This document shows, in pieces, positions 12,165-23,900 of a stretch of 64,000 nucleotides of DNA (positions within the stretch are counted from its first letter, which is position 1; the number at the start of each line of letters is the position of its first letter). The stretch covers positions 2,409,501 through 2,473,500 of the forward strand of contig JAEOAD010000032.1 of assembly GCA_036365145.1 (NCBI GenBank), in the 5' to 3' direction. The position numbers were made by a program, and so were the translations under genes. This DNA is from Orientallactaga sibirica. Taxonomy: Eukaryota > Chordata > Mammalia > Rodentia > Dipodidae. The notes beneath the pieces were generated by a model. It had not been told where the DNA came from, searched no databases, and was given only the letters and a program-made list of their open reading frames with translations.

Positions 12165-12380
12165 GGGCTGAAGAGATGGCTTAGAGGTTAAGGCACTTGC
12201 CTGCAAAGCCTAAGAACATAGGTTCAATTACAAAGGACCCACGTAAGCCAGATGCACAAGGTGGTGCATGCATCTGGAGTTCATTTGCAGTGGCTAGAGG
12301 CTGTGGTGTGTCTATTCTCCCTCTCTCTCTCTGTTTCTCTCTCCTCTCTATTTACCTCTTTCTCCCAATTAAATAAAAAT
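12165..12380 (+). mobile_element. tRNA-derived SINE, short form
   Basis: Head GGGCTGAAGAGATGGCTTAG, body AAGCCAGATGCACAAGGTGG, CT-rich end and AATTAAATAAAAATTG tail. A B1 inserted at or just beyond its tail. Confidence 0.92.
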
Positions 12381-12386
12381 TGATCA

Positions 12387-12535
12387 GCCGGGCGTGGTGG
12401 CGCACGCCTTTAATCCCAGCACTCGGGAGGCAGAGGTAGGAGGATTGCCATGAGTTCAAAGCCACCCTGAGACTACATAGCTAATTCCAGGTCAGCCTGG
12501 ACTAGAGTGAGACTCTACCTCAAAAATCAAAAACA
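12387..12535 (+). mobile_element. B1 SINE, full length
   Basis: Near-consensus start GCCGGGCGTGGTGGCGCACG through the internal quasi-duplication (GAGACTACATAGCTAATTCC then CAGCCTGGACTAGAGTGAGA) and a CAAAAATCAAAAACAG tail. Confidence 0.95.
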
Positions 12536-14318
12536 GAAATAAAAATTGAAAAATCAAAAAGAAAGTCTACCTTCAAGAAAAAAAAAGAAACATAATTTGT
12601 AATGAAGCTAAAAAAATAAGACCATATAAAAGAACATAAAAACCTCCTGAAGACACTGAGAAAAACATACATCTAAGGAAGGAAAGTAACAGTGCTGCCA
12701 AGTGTACCACTTGTAATAAAATACAGACCATCACTGTCCCCCAGCAAATACAGTTCTATGAGACAGTTTCTTTTTTTTACTTTTAAAGACTCCTTTAAAT
12801 GGATGTGAGAAAGTTATCTGAGACAGACAATGCTTTGGGGAGTCTTGGAGTGTGATGTGTCTCGTGGTGAGCAGAGAGAGTGGCTCTGTGGTGAGTTACA
12901 GGTTTCTCATTTTTGTGGTACTGTATGTATAACATTGGCTTCCCTCCAAAGCTGGCTTCCTTTGTCCTCATCAGGTGGCCATGACAGTGACGACAGTACT
13001 CCCTTCCTATCACAGTCAATGGAAAAGAAAGGAACTAGATTCCCTTTCCGAGATCCATAAGTAGATACTTGCTTCTCTTTGGACCCAAGTATTTTGTCAT
13101 GTCCATTTCTGAAGATCAAACAAATAAAACCACCTTGAGTAATCGATGTGATTGTCCTAACATCATTGAAGCTGATCACTCAAGCATTGAATGGAATGAG
13201 GTCACGTGAATACTCACAACTGAAGTGGAGAGAAGTCCCCAACAGAGTAAAGAAAGACCATACCAGGAAAGGATGAAAGGACAATGTCTGAAGGGTAGGA
13301 ACCTGTATCTAAAGCCACCATATTCACAAAAAAATGTCCACCAGGGATCAAGGACCACATAACAAGTCCTCTGTCTTATGGAATGCAAAATGCTATAAAC
13401 ACTGGGGGTAGATAGAACTTAACTGAAAAAATAAAATTAAAAATGCATTAAATATATTTAATATTGCTGTGCTAAGATTATAATCATCAACAAAATTATA
13501 TTCATTTCTAAATATTATGTGTAGAGGCATAAAACAGAGCTGAAGAGAAAACAGTAAAGTGGGGTTTCTGCAAGAATTGCTGTATTACATCTGTCCTAAA
13601 GAATATTTCTTCACATTTATTTCCTAACCACTCCTCATGAAACACCCCCTGTGAAATTTTAATACTATAATTATACCTGTTTCTGATATATTTGCATAAA
13701 GTAAGATTACTTCACTCCCCCCAAAAAAAACATAAACTTTGCTCCTTGGTAGCAATATTTCTGTTGAAAATTCACACACTACATTCCAGTAGAGTTGCAA
13801 ATTTTTCTTGGACAGGAAACTGGGAAGATATGAAGAGAGGAGTGAGTTTCATATTTTGCTCAGAATATTGTCAGTATTACAAGGAAATTCATTTATGCCT
13901 CAATCATTGTTTTTAATTAGAAAACAAAGTAACAATAGCTTATCAACATGTTTTCCCTGGATTGGCCACTCTACAAAAATATTACTTTCTTGAAGATTTG
14001 AATAAACCAAAATGTATCATACATGCACCTCCTTTTATACCAAAATCTGTGCTCATGAGCCTACATGGAAATAAGTAAGAGCACAACCTGCACAGCACAA
14101 TCAGGACAAAAGGAGGTTTGCTTGCTGATCATTGAGAGATGGAGTGATGGTCACAGCACGAGACGGGATACAAAAGACCCTGGTTTGGTATATGCCCGAG
14201 GAATAAGAGACAGACACACTTATTAGAGAAATGCTAACAGCCCTTTGTGACTGAGGACTCCAATCCAGAAAGGACACTATATAAGTAGTGTCAAATGTGC
14301 CAGAATTTCACTCAGGAT
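12536..14318. other. Unique DNA, nothing recognised
   Basis: 1.8 kb with overlapping short frames around 12795-13388 on both strands. None has a domain, a signal or consistent frame choice. No repeat landmark was found. Confidence 0.5.
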
Positions 14319-14334
14319 AAGAAATGTTAAGGTT

Positions 14335-14520
14335 GGGATGGAAAAATGGCTTAATGGTTAAGGCCCTTGCCTGCAAAGCCAAAGGACCCAGGTTTGATTC
14401 CCCAGGACCCACATAAGTCAGATGCATAAAGAGACACATGTGCCTGGAGTTTGTTTGCAACAGCTGAAGGCCCTGGTGAGCCCATTCTCTCTCTCTCTCT
14501 TAAAGAAAAAATGAAATAAA
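14335..14520 (+). mobile_element. tRNA-derived SINE, short form, with perfect 16-bp TSD
   Basis: The TSD AAGAAATGTTAAGGTT occurs at 14319-14334 and 14521-14536. It fixes both ends and proves insertion by target-primed reverse transcription. The body has CAGATGCATAAAGAG and GAGTTTGTTTGC, with a short CT stretch. Confidence 0.95.
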
Positions 14521-14536
14521 AAGAAATGTTAAGGTT

Positions 14537-15172
14537 AGCAAGTTTACACATGTGCATGTGTGTGCACACAAAAACACACACACAAAACTTTTTCATGAAC
14601 CTAGAGAAAGATGGATACATCTATCTGGATAGCTGTCATTGTCTTAGTGTATACATGTATTTAGTAATCATGACTACCAATGAAATAAATGGTAGCCCTG
14701 TCTGGCAGTTGTGAGAAGGTACAGAAAACTTGAGTGAGCTGAATAAAAAAAAAAAAAAACTTTTAAGCTTAAATTATGAAATCAAACCTAATTGCTAACT
14801 CTTTATCCTTGTTTTCAGTCTACTAGATGTTCACTTGTTCTCATCCAATCACTCTACAAATACTTAGTGAACTGGATATATGCCAGGTAGCACCTAATTG
14901 TTGGGGATAAAACAGCCAAAAAGAGACAAGTGAATGTGATCAAAGTGCATATATCCATCTATGAAAACTTCACAAAGAAACTCATTCCTTTGTGCAATTA
15001 ATATACTCTGACTAGTGATGAGCAAACACATGGGCAGGCAGGTCCTTGGCATCATGAAGATTACTGTGGTGTTCAGACTCTTGATTCTAGGTCTGAAATA
15101 TGTAAGTAATATTTTACACAGTGAAATGTACTGTGAAGTAAATAAAACAGAGACATATGATACAAATGTAAG
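14537..15172. other. Unique DNA, nothing recognised
   Basis: Contains a 15-base A run near 14744. No gene or repeat family was recognised. Confidence 0.5.
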
Positions 15173-15174
15173 TT

Positions 15175-15310
15175 TAGCTGGATGTGCTGGCGCACGCCTT
15201 TAATCCCAGCACTTGGGAGGAAGAGGTAAATGGATCGCTGTGAGTTCAAGGCAGGTGAATTCCAGGGCAGCCGGGACTAGAGCAAGACCCTATCTTGGAA
15301 AAAAAAAAAT
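15175..15310 (+). mobile_element. B1 SINE with internal deletion
   Basis: GCTGGCGCACGCCTTTAATC is present, but the segment from GAGGCC to CTACATAG is missing, so GTTCAAGGCAGG runs into TGAATTCCAGGG. It ends in an A11 tail. Confidence 0.9.
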
Positions 15311-15604
15311 GTAAGATTACATAAGGCTGGAGGTATTGGCTGTTTTAAATGGACACAGCATCCTGAACGAAGAAGAGGAGAGAAGAGGAGCAGGCAGCAA
15401 GAGGAGAAAGTATAAAGGCTACAGGAGGGACAACATTGCATTGTCCAGAGAAACGGCAGTAGCTGCAATGAATAGAACCAAAATTTTAATAGCTCAACAC
15501 AGTAATTTACACAGTAGACTTCTCTAATTGGTGGTGAAACATTAAAGGGCACACAATTGAGATTCCAAACCATGATAAAATAGAACAATAAAAATCATAA
15601 CTCA

Positions 15605-15800
15605 GGGCTGGAGAGATGGCTTAGCGGTTAAGGCGCCTGCCTGCTAAGCCTAAGAATGCGGTTCCAATCTCCAGGTCCCACGTTTAGCCAGATGCAAAGT
15701 GACGCAAGGGCGCAATGCTGCACTTGACCACAAGGGGGCGCACACATTTGGATTTCGTTCACAGCTGCTGAGAGACTGCTGGCGTGTCCATCTCTATCTG

Positions 15801-15841
<41 letters not shown>

Positions 15842-15890
15842 GTGTTTCTCTCCAAAAATAAATAAAATAATTTAAAAAAAAAAAAAAAAA
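15605..15890 (+). mobile_element. tRNA-derived SINE, long form with CTCF-like core
   Basis: Almost consensus: GGGCTGGAGAGATGGCTTAG, B box GGTTCCAATCTCC, the long-form insert, then CT-rich DNA and a long A tail. A B1 later inserted into that tail. Confidence 0.95.
15728..15741 (+). promoter_or_regulatory. CTCF-like core motif inside a long-form SINE
   Basis: CCACAAGGGGGCGC, identical to the core in the copy at 11103 and in the same orientation. Confidence 0.5.
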
Positions 15891-15898
15891 ACCTACAG

Positions 15899-16070
15899 GC
15901 CAGGTGTGGTGGCGCAAATCCCAGCACTCAGGAGGCAGAGGTAGGAGGATCGCCGAGAGTTTGAGGCCACCCTGAGACTACATAGTTAATTCCAGGTCAG
16001 CCTGGACCAGAGTGAGACCCTACCTTGCAAAACAAAACAAAACAAAACAAAACAAAACAAAACAAAAAAA
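15899..16070 (+). mobile_element. B1 SINE inserted in a SINE A-tail, with TSD
   Basis: AAACCTACAG at 15889-15898 and 16071-16080 is the TSD. The body has GGTGTGGTGGCGCAAATCCC (the usual CGCCTTT is lost) and the tail is (AAAAC)n. Confidence 0.93.
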
Positions 16071-16181
16071 AAACCTACAGATTTCAGTTAGTCACAGAGG
16101 AGAAAATACAAGGAACTCTCACTTTCTTAAAAAAAAAAATCATAACTCAAATTACATACTTTTGTGAATTACTTCTGGAAT

Positions 16182-16388
16182 TCTTTTTAAAATATTTTTA
16201 TTGATTGATTCTGAGCACAGAAAGATAGTATTAGTGTACTAGGGCCTCTTGCTGCTTGGAAACAAACTTCAGATGCATGTGTCACTTTGTGCACATGCAC
16301 TGGCTTTACTTGGGTATCAGAGAATTGAGCCTGTAACAGCAGACTTGGCAAGCAAGTGACTTTAACTGCTGAGCCATCTCCCCAGCCC
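16182..16388 (-). mobile_element. tRNA-derived SINE, short form, diverged
   Basis: The reverse complement begins GGGCTGGGGAGATGGCTCAG. The body retains CAGTGCATGTGCACAAAGTG-like sequence, and the tail is TTTTTAAAATATTTTTATTG on the + strand. Confidence 0.85.
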
Positions 16389-16453
16389 GTGTTCTGGAAT
16401 TTTCAATTTAGTATCTTACACAATAAGTGGCAGTGGGTATATGAAACCATAGC

Positions 16454-16477
16454 AAAAAAAAAAAAAAAAAAAAAAAA
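16454..16477. repeat. Poly(A) run
   Basis: 24 consecutive A. No retroelement body abuts it recognisably. Confidence 0.9.
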
Positions 16478-16517
16478 CATGGGAAAGATGAGACTATTGT
16501 ACTAACATCAAAAATCT

Positions 16518-16667
16518 CATGCAGGTGTCTATAACCCCAGTTCTGTAGGGAGTTAATCACTGAGCTCTACATTCAGCGAGTGATTCCATTCTCAAGAAAA
16601 CACAGTGAGTAATGAGGGAGAAAGAGCCCCAGACCTCCAGGTACTTGTAAGCACATGTGTATATCAA
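16518..16667 (+). mobile_element. B4-like composite SINE, 3' part
   Basis: CAGGTGTCTATAACCCCAGT, TCTCAAGAAAACACAGTGAG, AGCCCCAGACCTCCAGGTAC and the run into (CA)n follow the 3' half of rodent B4 SINEs, which are ID/B1 fusions. Strongly diverged. Confidence 0.5.
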
Positions 16668-16711
16668 ACACACACACACACACACACACACACGCGAGCG
16701 CGCACGCGCAA
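16668..16711. repeat. (CA)n followed by CG/GC alternation, Z-DNA-prone
   Basis: About 12 CA units run into CGCGAGCGCGCACGCGC. It is almost wholly alternating purine-pyrimidine with many CpG. Confidence 0.9.
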
Positions 16712-16739
16712 AGTGGTCTTGTAGTTTTGTTTCAAGTCA

Positions 16740-17140
16740 CGATGGCTGTATGATAAATCTTGCACCAATTAGTAGCAGTTGTGCATCTTAGAGTATCCGT
16801 ACCCTATGCTTGACCACTCGAATGCTGGAGGAATGATCTGAAGGTTTACTCGCGAAGCTATGGCAATCAATGCTGGCTTGAGGGGGAGACTTTATCGCCC
16901 CTCCAAGTTGGGCCTTCTCGTGTAGCCCTTTCTTCCACCCGAGCTAGTTTGTAAGATGACATGTCATGGGGAATGGCTGGTATCCAAGTAAGCAAACCCA
17001 AACACTGTGAAACAGATGGAAGCCATGTAGCCTTTGGTTTTTTCCTAGATATCTGGGTCACCAAAAACTTCACATCCACTGTACTCTCTTGGTGCTGACA
17101 GTTCCAAGCCAAAACCAAGTTTCAAGCAGAGTGACTAAAA
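16740..17140 (-). pseudogene. Possible processed-pseudogene scrap, parent unknown
   Basis: One minus-strand frame is open for 83 codons (16867-17118). A second minus-strand frame over the same DNA, continuing to about 16760, reads coherently between four stops (for example LIAIASRVNLQIIPPAFEWS). CpG is kept (CTCGCGAAGC, TTATCGCCCC, CTCGTG, ACCCGAG), unlike the neighbours. No start, poly(A) or TSD is evident, and I recognise no parent. A conserved non-coding element is the alternative. Confidence 0.25.
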
Positions 17141-17197
17141 ATCCTTCTTCTCGTGTAATGAATATTAACATCACATTGCAAGAAAAGCATGTGTGTA

Positions 17198-17329
17198 GCT
17201 GGATATGGTGGCAGATGTCTTTAATTCAAGCACTTGGGAGTCTGAGGTAGGAGATCGCCATGAGTTCAAGGCCAGCCTGGACCTAAAGAGTGAGCTCCAG
17301 GTCAGACGGAAATGCAGTGAGACCCTGCC

Positions 17330-17368
<39 letters not shown>

Positions 17369-17371
17369 AAT
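17198..17371 (+). mobile_element. B1 SINE, diverged, with (AAAT)n tail
   Basis: GGATATGGTGGCAGATGTCT, AGCACTTGGGAGTCTGAGG and AGTGAGCTCCAGGTCAG keep B1 order. The tail is ten AAAT units at 17330-17370. Confidence 0.88.
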
Positions 17372-19310
17372 AATGCATGTGTATAAGAGATCTTTGTGGC
17401 TATTTAAAGAGAGACAGATTTAAACAATAGTATCAGGGGGAGATTTTCATTAAGATGCAAAACACTGAATAATGGTCCCATTTCTAAGTAAGGGACTTGA
17501 GAGTCTGTCCTAAATATATAGTTTAAGGTGCTTCCTGCACACATAATTGGACAAATGAGCCTGGAGTTTATTGGAAAAGAGAAAATAGGAGAAACCTATT
17601 CTGGTAACATCAGCATAGAAAAGTTATTGAAGTCATGAATCCTAAGAGTTCACCTAGAAGGAACACTGAGCTGGAAAAGGAGGCAAAATCCGAATTGATC
17701 TGTGAAGAAATTGACTCTTCAGACATCTCAGCTCCTCCTTGCTGTGATTTTGATAAACCAGTGAGTCTTCAGGTATTAGGGACATACATAACTATGTATA
17801 AAGAGTAAAGGAATGCCCATGAAGTATAGCATAAATGTCTTTCAAGTATATTTTGTCATGGGTCATGATTGACAGGAGAGTTTTTGGACATCTCTCATCA
17901 CCCTTAGGGCATATATATCCTTATCAGCTCTCATCAGTATCATTCATAAGAATTGCAAAACAAAAAAAAAAGATCACCATAATTTTCTCTATAAAAGTGG
18001 CCCACAGTGCTTTCTCCCAGAGAAGCCTCAGCTCTTCATGCATAAAGGCTTCAAAATGGGGCACTGGATGGCTATTCTGGTGCCCCGGCTTCTGGACAAA
18101 AGACTAAAAAGGGACCTGCAGTTCTATAGATTTTGAGTTTCCCAATTTCCACAATCAGATCACTTTATTCCCTTCTTTTCGCTCTCCTCTCCTCTCTTCT
18201 TTTCTCCCTCACTCTACACAGCTATGCCTTTAAGAGCCAGGAGAAATGGACATCCTGATGTAGTACTTCCTAAGCACAATTCATCCCAGTTCAGTCATGG
18301 GGACCTTTGTTTAAATGACATGTGACATTAGTTCACACTCACCAACACTATACAAAGCACTAGGGGATGGGAGCAGTTAGGTGGATGGTGTAACAGGGTG
18401 ACATGATATAAGCAAGCTGCATGAGCACTGTTTTCCCCCTCTCCTAGAGGGTGACATTCCTGTTGGTTTTTAACAGCCTTTCCAGCACAAACGCCTGCAG
18501 CACCAAATCCTTTTTATAGAACCTCCTCCTTCATGTTCCTGTGTTTGTGAGTGCAGTTTTTTGGACTTTTTATTCTCGGTGTATAAGTCAATTGTTGGAA
18601 TAGTGGGGTGGAGGAAGGAGAGGCCTTTATTTGAGCTGTTTTTTTTTTTTTTTTCCTATGTGGTTCTGATAGCATTCAGAGCACTTACTTACCAAATCCG
18701 TATATTAATCTAATGGTTGAATATTTTCTGAGTGATTTTATTAGGAATACATTATACATAAATAACCAAAGGAAGAAGATACTTAAAATCTGTAAGATAG
18801 CAAAAAAGTTTAACCACCAAGTATATTTTCACAAATGTCTTCTTGACTGCTAGTAATAAGACTCGTCATTTAAAGAACAAGTCTGTGGGCACCAGCATAG
18901 GAAACCAGACCTCAGCAGTACCCAATTCCCATGCACAGCGAGGCTGCTCCCCAAATTAACTCTGCTCCTACAACTTCAGCTCTGCGCGGCCCCCTCATCC
19001 ACACTGAATATTTATCCAAAACGTTCTGCTGCAAATTCCCAAACACTTAAATAGATAGGAATACCCTGACTCTTCTAGACCTAATTACTTTAAAAGTTGT
19101 ATAAGGGAAAGAAAATATACTGATGTCAGGATTTCATAAATTTCAGGTTGCTCACAAAATACTGTAGAGAAGAATGCCCCTTATTCAATCCCATGTCTGA
19201 GTCACTTCCCCAAATTCAGATTAAAAACTGGGAAGCACTAAGTAGCTCCACCAGAAATGTCAAGATTTTTAGGAGTCTGTCTTTTCCTACTTAAACCATA
19301 AACCAAGCCG
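17372..19310. other. Unique DNA, nothing recognised
   Basis: 1.9 kb with no SINE. The 90-codon frame at 17835-18107 has no recognisable domain. A T16 run lies at about 18638-18654. Some CpG at 18985-19030 (CTGCGCGGCC, AAACGTTCTG). Confidence 0.5.
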
Positions 19311-19318
19311 GGATGGTG

Positions 19319-19349
<31 letters not shown>

Positions 19350-19367
19350 GCGCGCGCACAAACACAC
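19319..19367. repeat. (AC)n-(CG)n microsatellite, Z-DNA-prone
   Basis: About 14 AC units run directly into CGCGCGCGCAC. A perfect alternating purine-pyrimidine stretch. Confidence 0.92.
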
Positions 19368-19740
19368 TGAAAGTATCCAAAGAAATGTTCAGGGTAAAGA
19401 GAACAGCAAAACTCAATCTATGCTATCTGTGTTTCCCCCTCATGTTCTCATGACCACTGGAGCAGAATGGAACTGTGTCACTTTATGTTTGCTGGAAACT
19501 ATGTCATAATATCAGAAAGGCAGTGACTCACATTCTGAGAAGCAGGGTAATGGGTGTGTTGACAAAGACTATTTAAATGGTCTGTCATTTGACACTTTAT
19601 CAATCCTCCTATTTTCCCAAGTAACAAACCAAAATAGAAAAGGAGTGGACTTGGTAATTCAGCAGAGTGTATCAAGATGACTGACTAGACAGTACACAAT
19701 GAGCTCTTTACAGGCCCCGTGAGAGAACAGAACAGGAACC
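19368..19740. other. Unique DNA, nothing recognised
   Basis: No repeat or gene landmark. Confidence 0.45.
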
Positions 19741-19744
19741 ACAG

Positions 19745-20073
19745 GAAAGAAAGCCATAGGAACCAGCCACACCACTCCTGGGTACTGACCCCAAGGACTC
19801 CAACTCTACATAGCATGGACACAATGCGATTCACAAAAACTAAATGATGGAGCTGGCCTAGGTGTCCAACGACTGAGGAGTGGATAAGGAAATGTTCATA
19901 TAAACACAGAGGAGTTTTCTGTTTAACCATAGAGAAGAACAAAGATACATCCTTTGCAGGGAAATGGATGCAAATATAGATTATCTTATCAAGTGATTTA
20001 AGCCAGTCTATAATCACAAACATCAGATATTTCTTAATTGTGTTTCCTAGATTTTATATAAATAGATAAAACT
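19745..20073 (+). mobile_element. Old LINE-1 3' end of ORF2
   Basis: CCACACCACTCCTGGGTACT, CTAGGTGTCCAACGACTGAG, GAGTGGATAAGGAAATG, TTTGCAGGGAAATGGATGCA and AAGTGATTTAAGCCAGTCT follow the order of the ORF2 C-terminus of old mammalian L1s. About the last 110 codons remain, with stops. A SINE inserted at its end. Confidence 0.8.
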
Positions 20074-20315
20074 GGGCTGGAGAGATGGTTTAGTGGTTAA
20101 GCTGCTTGCCTATGAAGCCTAAAACCCAGATTTGATTCTCCAGGATGCACATAAACCAGATACACAAGGTGGTGCCTGTGTCTGGAGTGTGTTTGCAGTG
20201 GCTATATGCCTTGGCTTGCACATTCATATTCTTTCTCTTTCTCTCTCACACATACACACACACACACACACACATCTCTTCCTCTCTTTCAAATAAATAA
20301 TAAAACATAAGAAAG
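20074..20315 (+). mobile_element. tRNA-derived SINE, short form, with 10-bp TSD
   Basis: TSD AGATAAAACT at 20064-20073 and 20316-20325. The head is GGGCTGGAGAGATGGTTTAG. The CT-rich end has expanded into a (CA)n run at about 20250-20272. Confidence 0.95.
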
Positions 20316-20324
20316 AGATAAAAC

Positions 20325-20329
<5 letters not shown>

Positions 20330-20372
<43 letters not shown>
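20330..20372. repeat. (TA)n microsatellite
   Basis: About 20 TA units. It underlies the YIYIYIYI-type minus-strand frame, which is an artefact. Confidence 0.95.
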
Positions 20373-20374
<2 letters not shown>

Positions 20375-20922
20375 CATAAAAGTAAAATTCCTGAGAAGCT
20401 TTATAAAGGGTACCAAATAGAAGGGAAGGGTGAGAAAACAAAAGTTTATAAAAGGAAATATTTTCAGCATACAATACAGATATGTTCAAAACTATTCAAA
20501 ATTCATTAATTTTTTTAAACAGAAAGAAACACAGTCAGGACATGAGAATGTCCATTGCTGGCAGGTTTGATTCCCTCTGAGCCAATGAGAAATGTGAGAG
20601 AGGGCAGAGAGTTAAAAGTAACCACCTCTGGTTGGCGAGCACACACTTCTCCATAGGTTTTGCAGCCAGAGGACTCTGAGGCAAGGTCATGATCTGTGTC
20701 TTCACTGTCCCACTCTGTGGACTCATGCAGGCCGGTTTACTTACCACCTGTGGCACTACTGAGGGGTGATGCCCACTTCAGGAGGTGGTGCACAGTGGAA
20801 GGAAGGTAGGTCATGATGGGTGTGCCCTGGAAATGGAAACTGGATCACCAGTCCCTTCCTCTATCTCCTTGCATTCCAGTTGCCATGAGGTGAGTGGTTT
20901 GGCTTCACCATGCACTATTCAA
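20373..20922. other. Unique DNA before the large minisatellite
   Basis: No repeat or gene was recognised. Confidence 0.5.
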
Positions 20923-23900
20923 TATGACCACTCACGCCCACCATGACCACTCACTCCCACCAGGACACTCACTCCCACCATGACTACTCACTCCACCATG
21001 ACCACTCACTCCCACCATGACACTCACTCCCACCATGACACTCACTCCCACCATGACCACTGACTCCCACCATGACCACTCACTCCCACCATGACACTCA
21101 CTCCCACCATGACACTCACTCCCACCATGACACTCACTCCCACCATGACCACTCACTCCACCATGACCACTCACTCCCACCAAGACCACTCACTCCCACC
21201 AAGACCACTCACTCCCACCAAGACCACTCACTCCCACCATGACACTCACTCCCACCATGACCACTCACTCCACCATGACCACTCACTCCCACCAAGACCA
21301 CTCACTCCCACCATGACACTCACTCCCACCATGACGACTCACTCCACCATGACCACTCACTCCCACCATGACACTCACTCCCACCATGACACTCACTCCC
21401 ACCATGACCACTCACTCCCACCATGACACTCACTCCCACCATGACACTCACTCCCACCATGACCACTCACTCCCACCAAGACCACTCACTCCCACCATGA
21501 CCACTCACTAAACCATGACCACTCACTCCCACCATGACCACTCACTCCCACCAAGACCACTCACTCCCACCATGACACTCACTCCCACCATGACACTCAC
21601 TCCCACCATGACACTCACTCCCACCATGACCACTCACTCCCACCAAGACCACTCACTCCACCATGACCACTCACTCCCACCAAGACCACTCACTCCACCA
21701 TGACCACTCATTCCCACCATGACCACTCACTCCCACCATGACCACTCACTCCACCATGACCACTCACTCCCACCATGACACTCACTCCCACCATGACCAC
21801 TCACTCCCACCAAGACCACTCACTCCCACCAAGACCACTCACTCCCACCAAGACCACTCACTCCACCATGACCACTCATTCCCACCATGACCACTCACTC
21901 CCACCATGACCACTCACTCCACCATGACCACTCACTCCACCATGACCACTCACTCCCACCATGACACTCACTCCCACCATGACCACTCACTCCCACCATG
22001 ACCACTCACTCCCACCATGACCACTCACTCCACCATGACCACTAACTCCCACCATGACCACTCACTCCCCACCATGACCACTCACTCCCACCATGATCAC
22101 AAACTCCCACCATGACCACTCACTCCCACCATGACCACTCACTCCCACCATGACCACTCACTCCCACCATGAACACTAACTCCCACAATGAACACTCACT
22201 CCCCACCATGACCACTCACTCCCACCATGACCACTCACTCCCACCATGACCACTCTCTCCCACCATAACCACTCACTCCCACCATGACCACTCTCTCCCC
22301 ACCATGACAACTCACTCCCACCATGACCACTCACTCCCACCAAGACCACTCACTCCCACCAAGACCACTCACTCCACCATGACCACTCACTCCCACCATG
22401 ACACTCACTCCCACCATGACCACTCACTCCCACCAAGAACACTCACTCCCACCAAGAACACTCACTCCCACCATGACCACTCACTCCCACCATGACCACT
22501 CACTCCACCATGACCACTCACTCCCCACCATGACCACTCACTCCCACCATGACCACTCACTCCCACCATGACCACTCTCTCCCACCATAACCACTCACTC
22601 CCACCATGACCACTCTCTCCCCACCATGACAACTCACTCCCACCATGACCACTCACTCCCACCAAGACCACTCACTCCCACCAAGACCACTCACTCCACC
22701 ATGACCACTCACTCCCACCATGACACTCACTCGCACCATGACCACTCACTCCCACCAAGAACACTCACTCCCACCAAGAACACTCACTCCCACCATGATC
22801 ACTAACTCCCACCATGACCACTCACTCCCACCATGACCACTCACTCCCACCATGACCACTCACTCCCACCATGATGACTCTCTCCCACCATAACCACTCA
22901 CTCCCACCATGACCACTAACTCCCACCATGAACACTCACTCCCCACCATGACCACTAACTCCCACCATGACCACTCACTCCCACCATGACCACTCACTCC
23001 CACCATGACCACTCTCTCCCCACCATGACCACTCACTCCCACCATGACCACTCACTCCCAACAAGACCACTCACTCCCCACCATGACCACTCACTCCCAC
23101 CATGACCACTCACTCCCCACCATGACCACTCACTCCCACCATGACCACTCACTCCCACCAAGACCACTCACTCCCACCAAGACCACTCACTCCCACCATG
23201 ACACTCACTCCCACCAAGAATACTCACTCCCCACCATAACCACTCACTCCCACCATGACCACTCTCTCCCCACCATGACAACTCACTCCCACCTTGACCA
23301 CTCACTCCCACCAAGACCACTCATTCCCCACCATAACCACTCACTCCCACCTTGACCACTCACTCCCACCAAGACCACTCACTCCCACCAAGACCACTCA
23401 CTCCCACCATGACCACTCACTCCCACCATGACCACACACTCCCACCAAGACCACTCACTCCCCACCATGACCACTCACTCCCACCATGACCACTCACTCC
23501 CACCAAGACCACTCACTCCCACCAAGACCACTCACTCCCACCATGACCACTCACTCCCACCATGACCACTCACTCCACCATGACCACTCACTCCACCATG
23601 ACCACTCACTCCCACCATGACCACTAACTCCCACCATGACACTCACTCCCACCAAGAACACTCACTCCCACCATGACCACTCACTCCCACCATGACCACT
23701 CTCCCCATCATGACCACTCACTCCCACCATGACCACTCACTCCCACCAAGACCACTCACTCCCACCATGACCACTCACTCCCACCATGACCACTCACTCC
23801 CACCAAGACCAATCTCTCCCACCATGACCACTCACTCCCACCATGACCACTCACTCCCCATCATGACCACTCACTCCCACCAAGACCACTCACTCCCACC

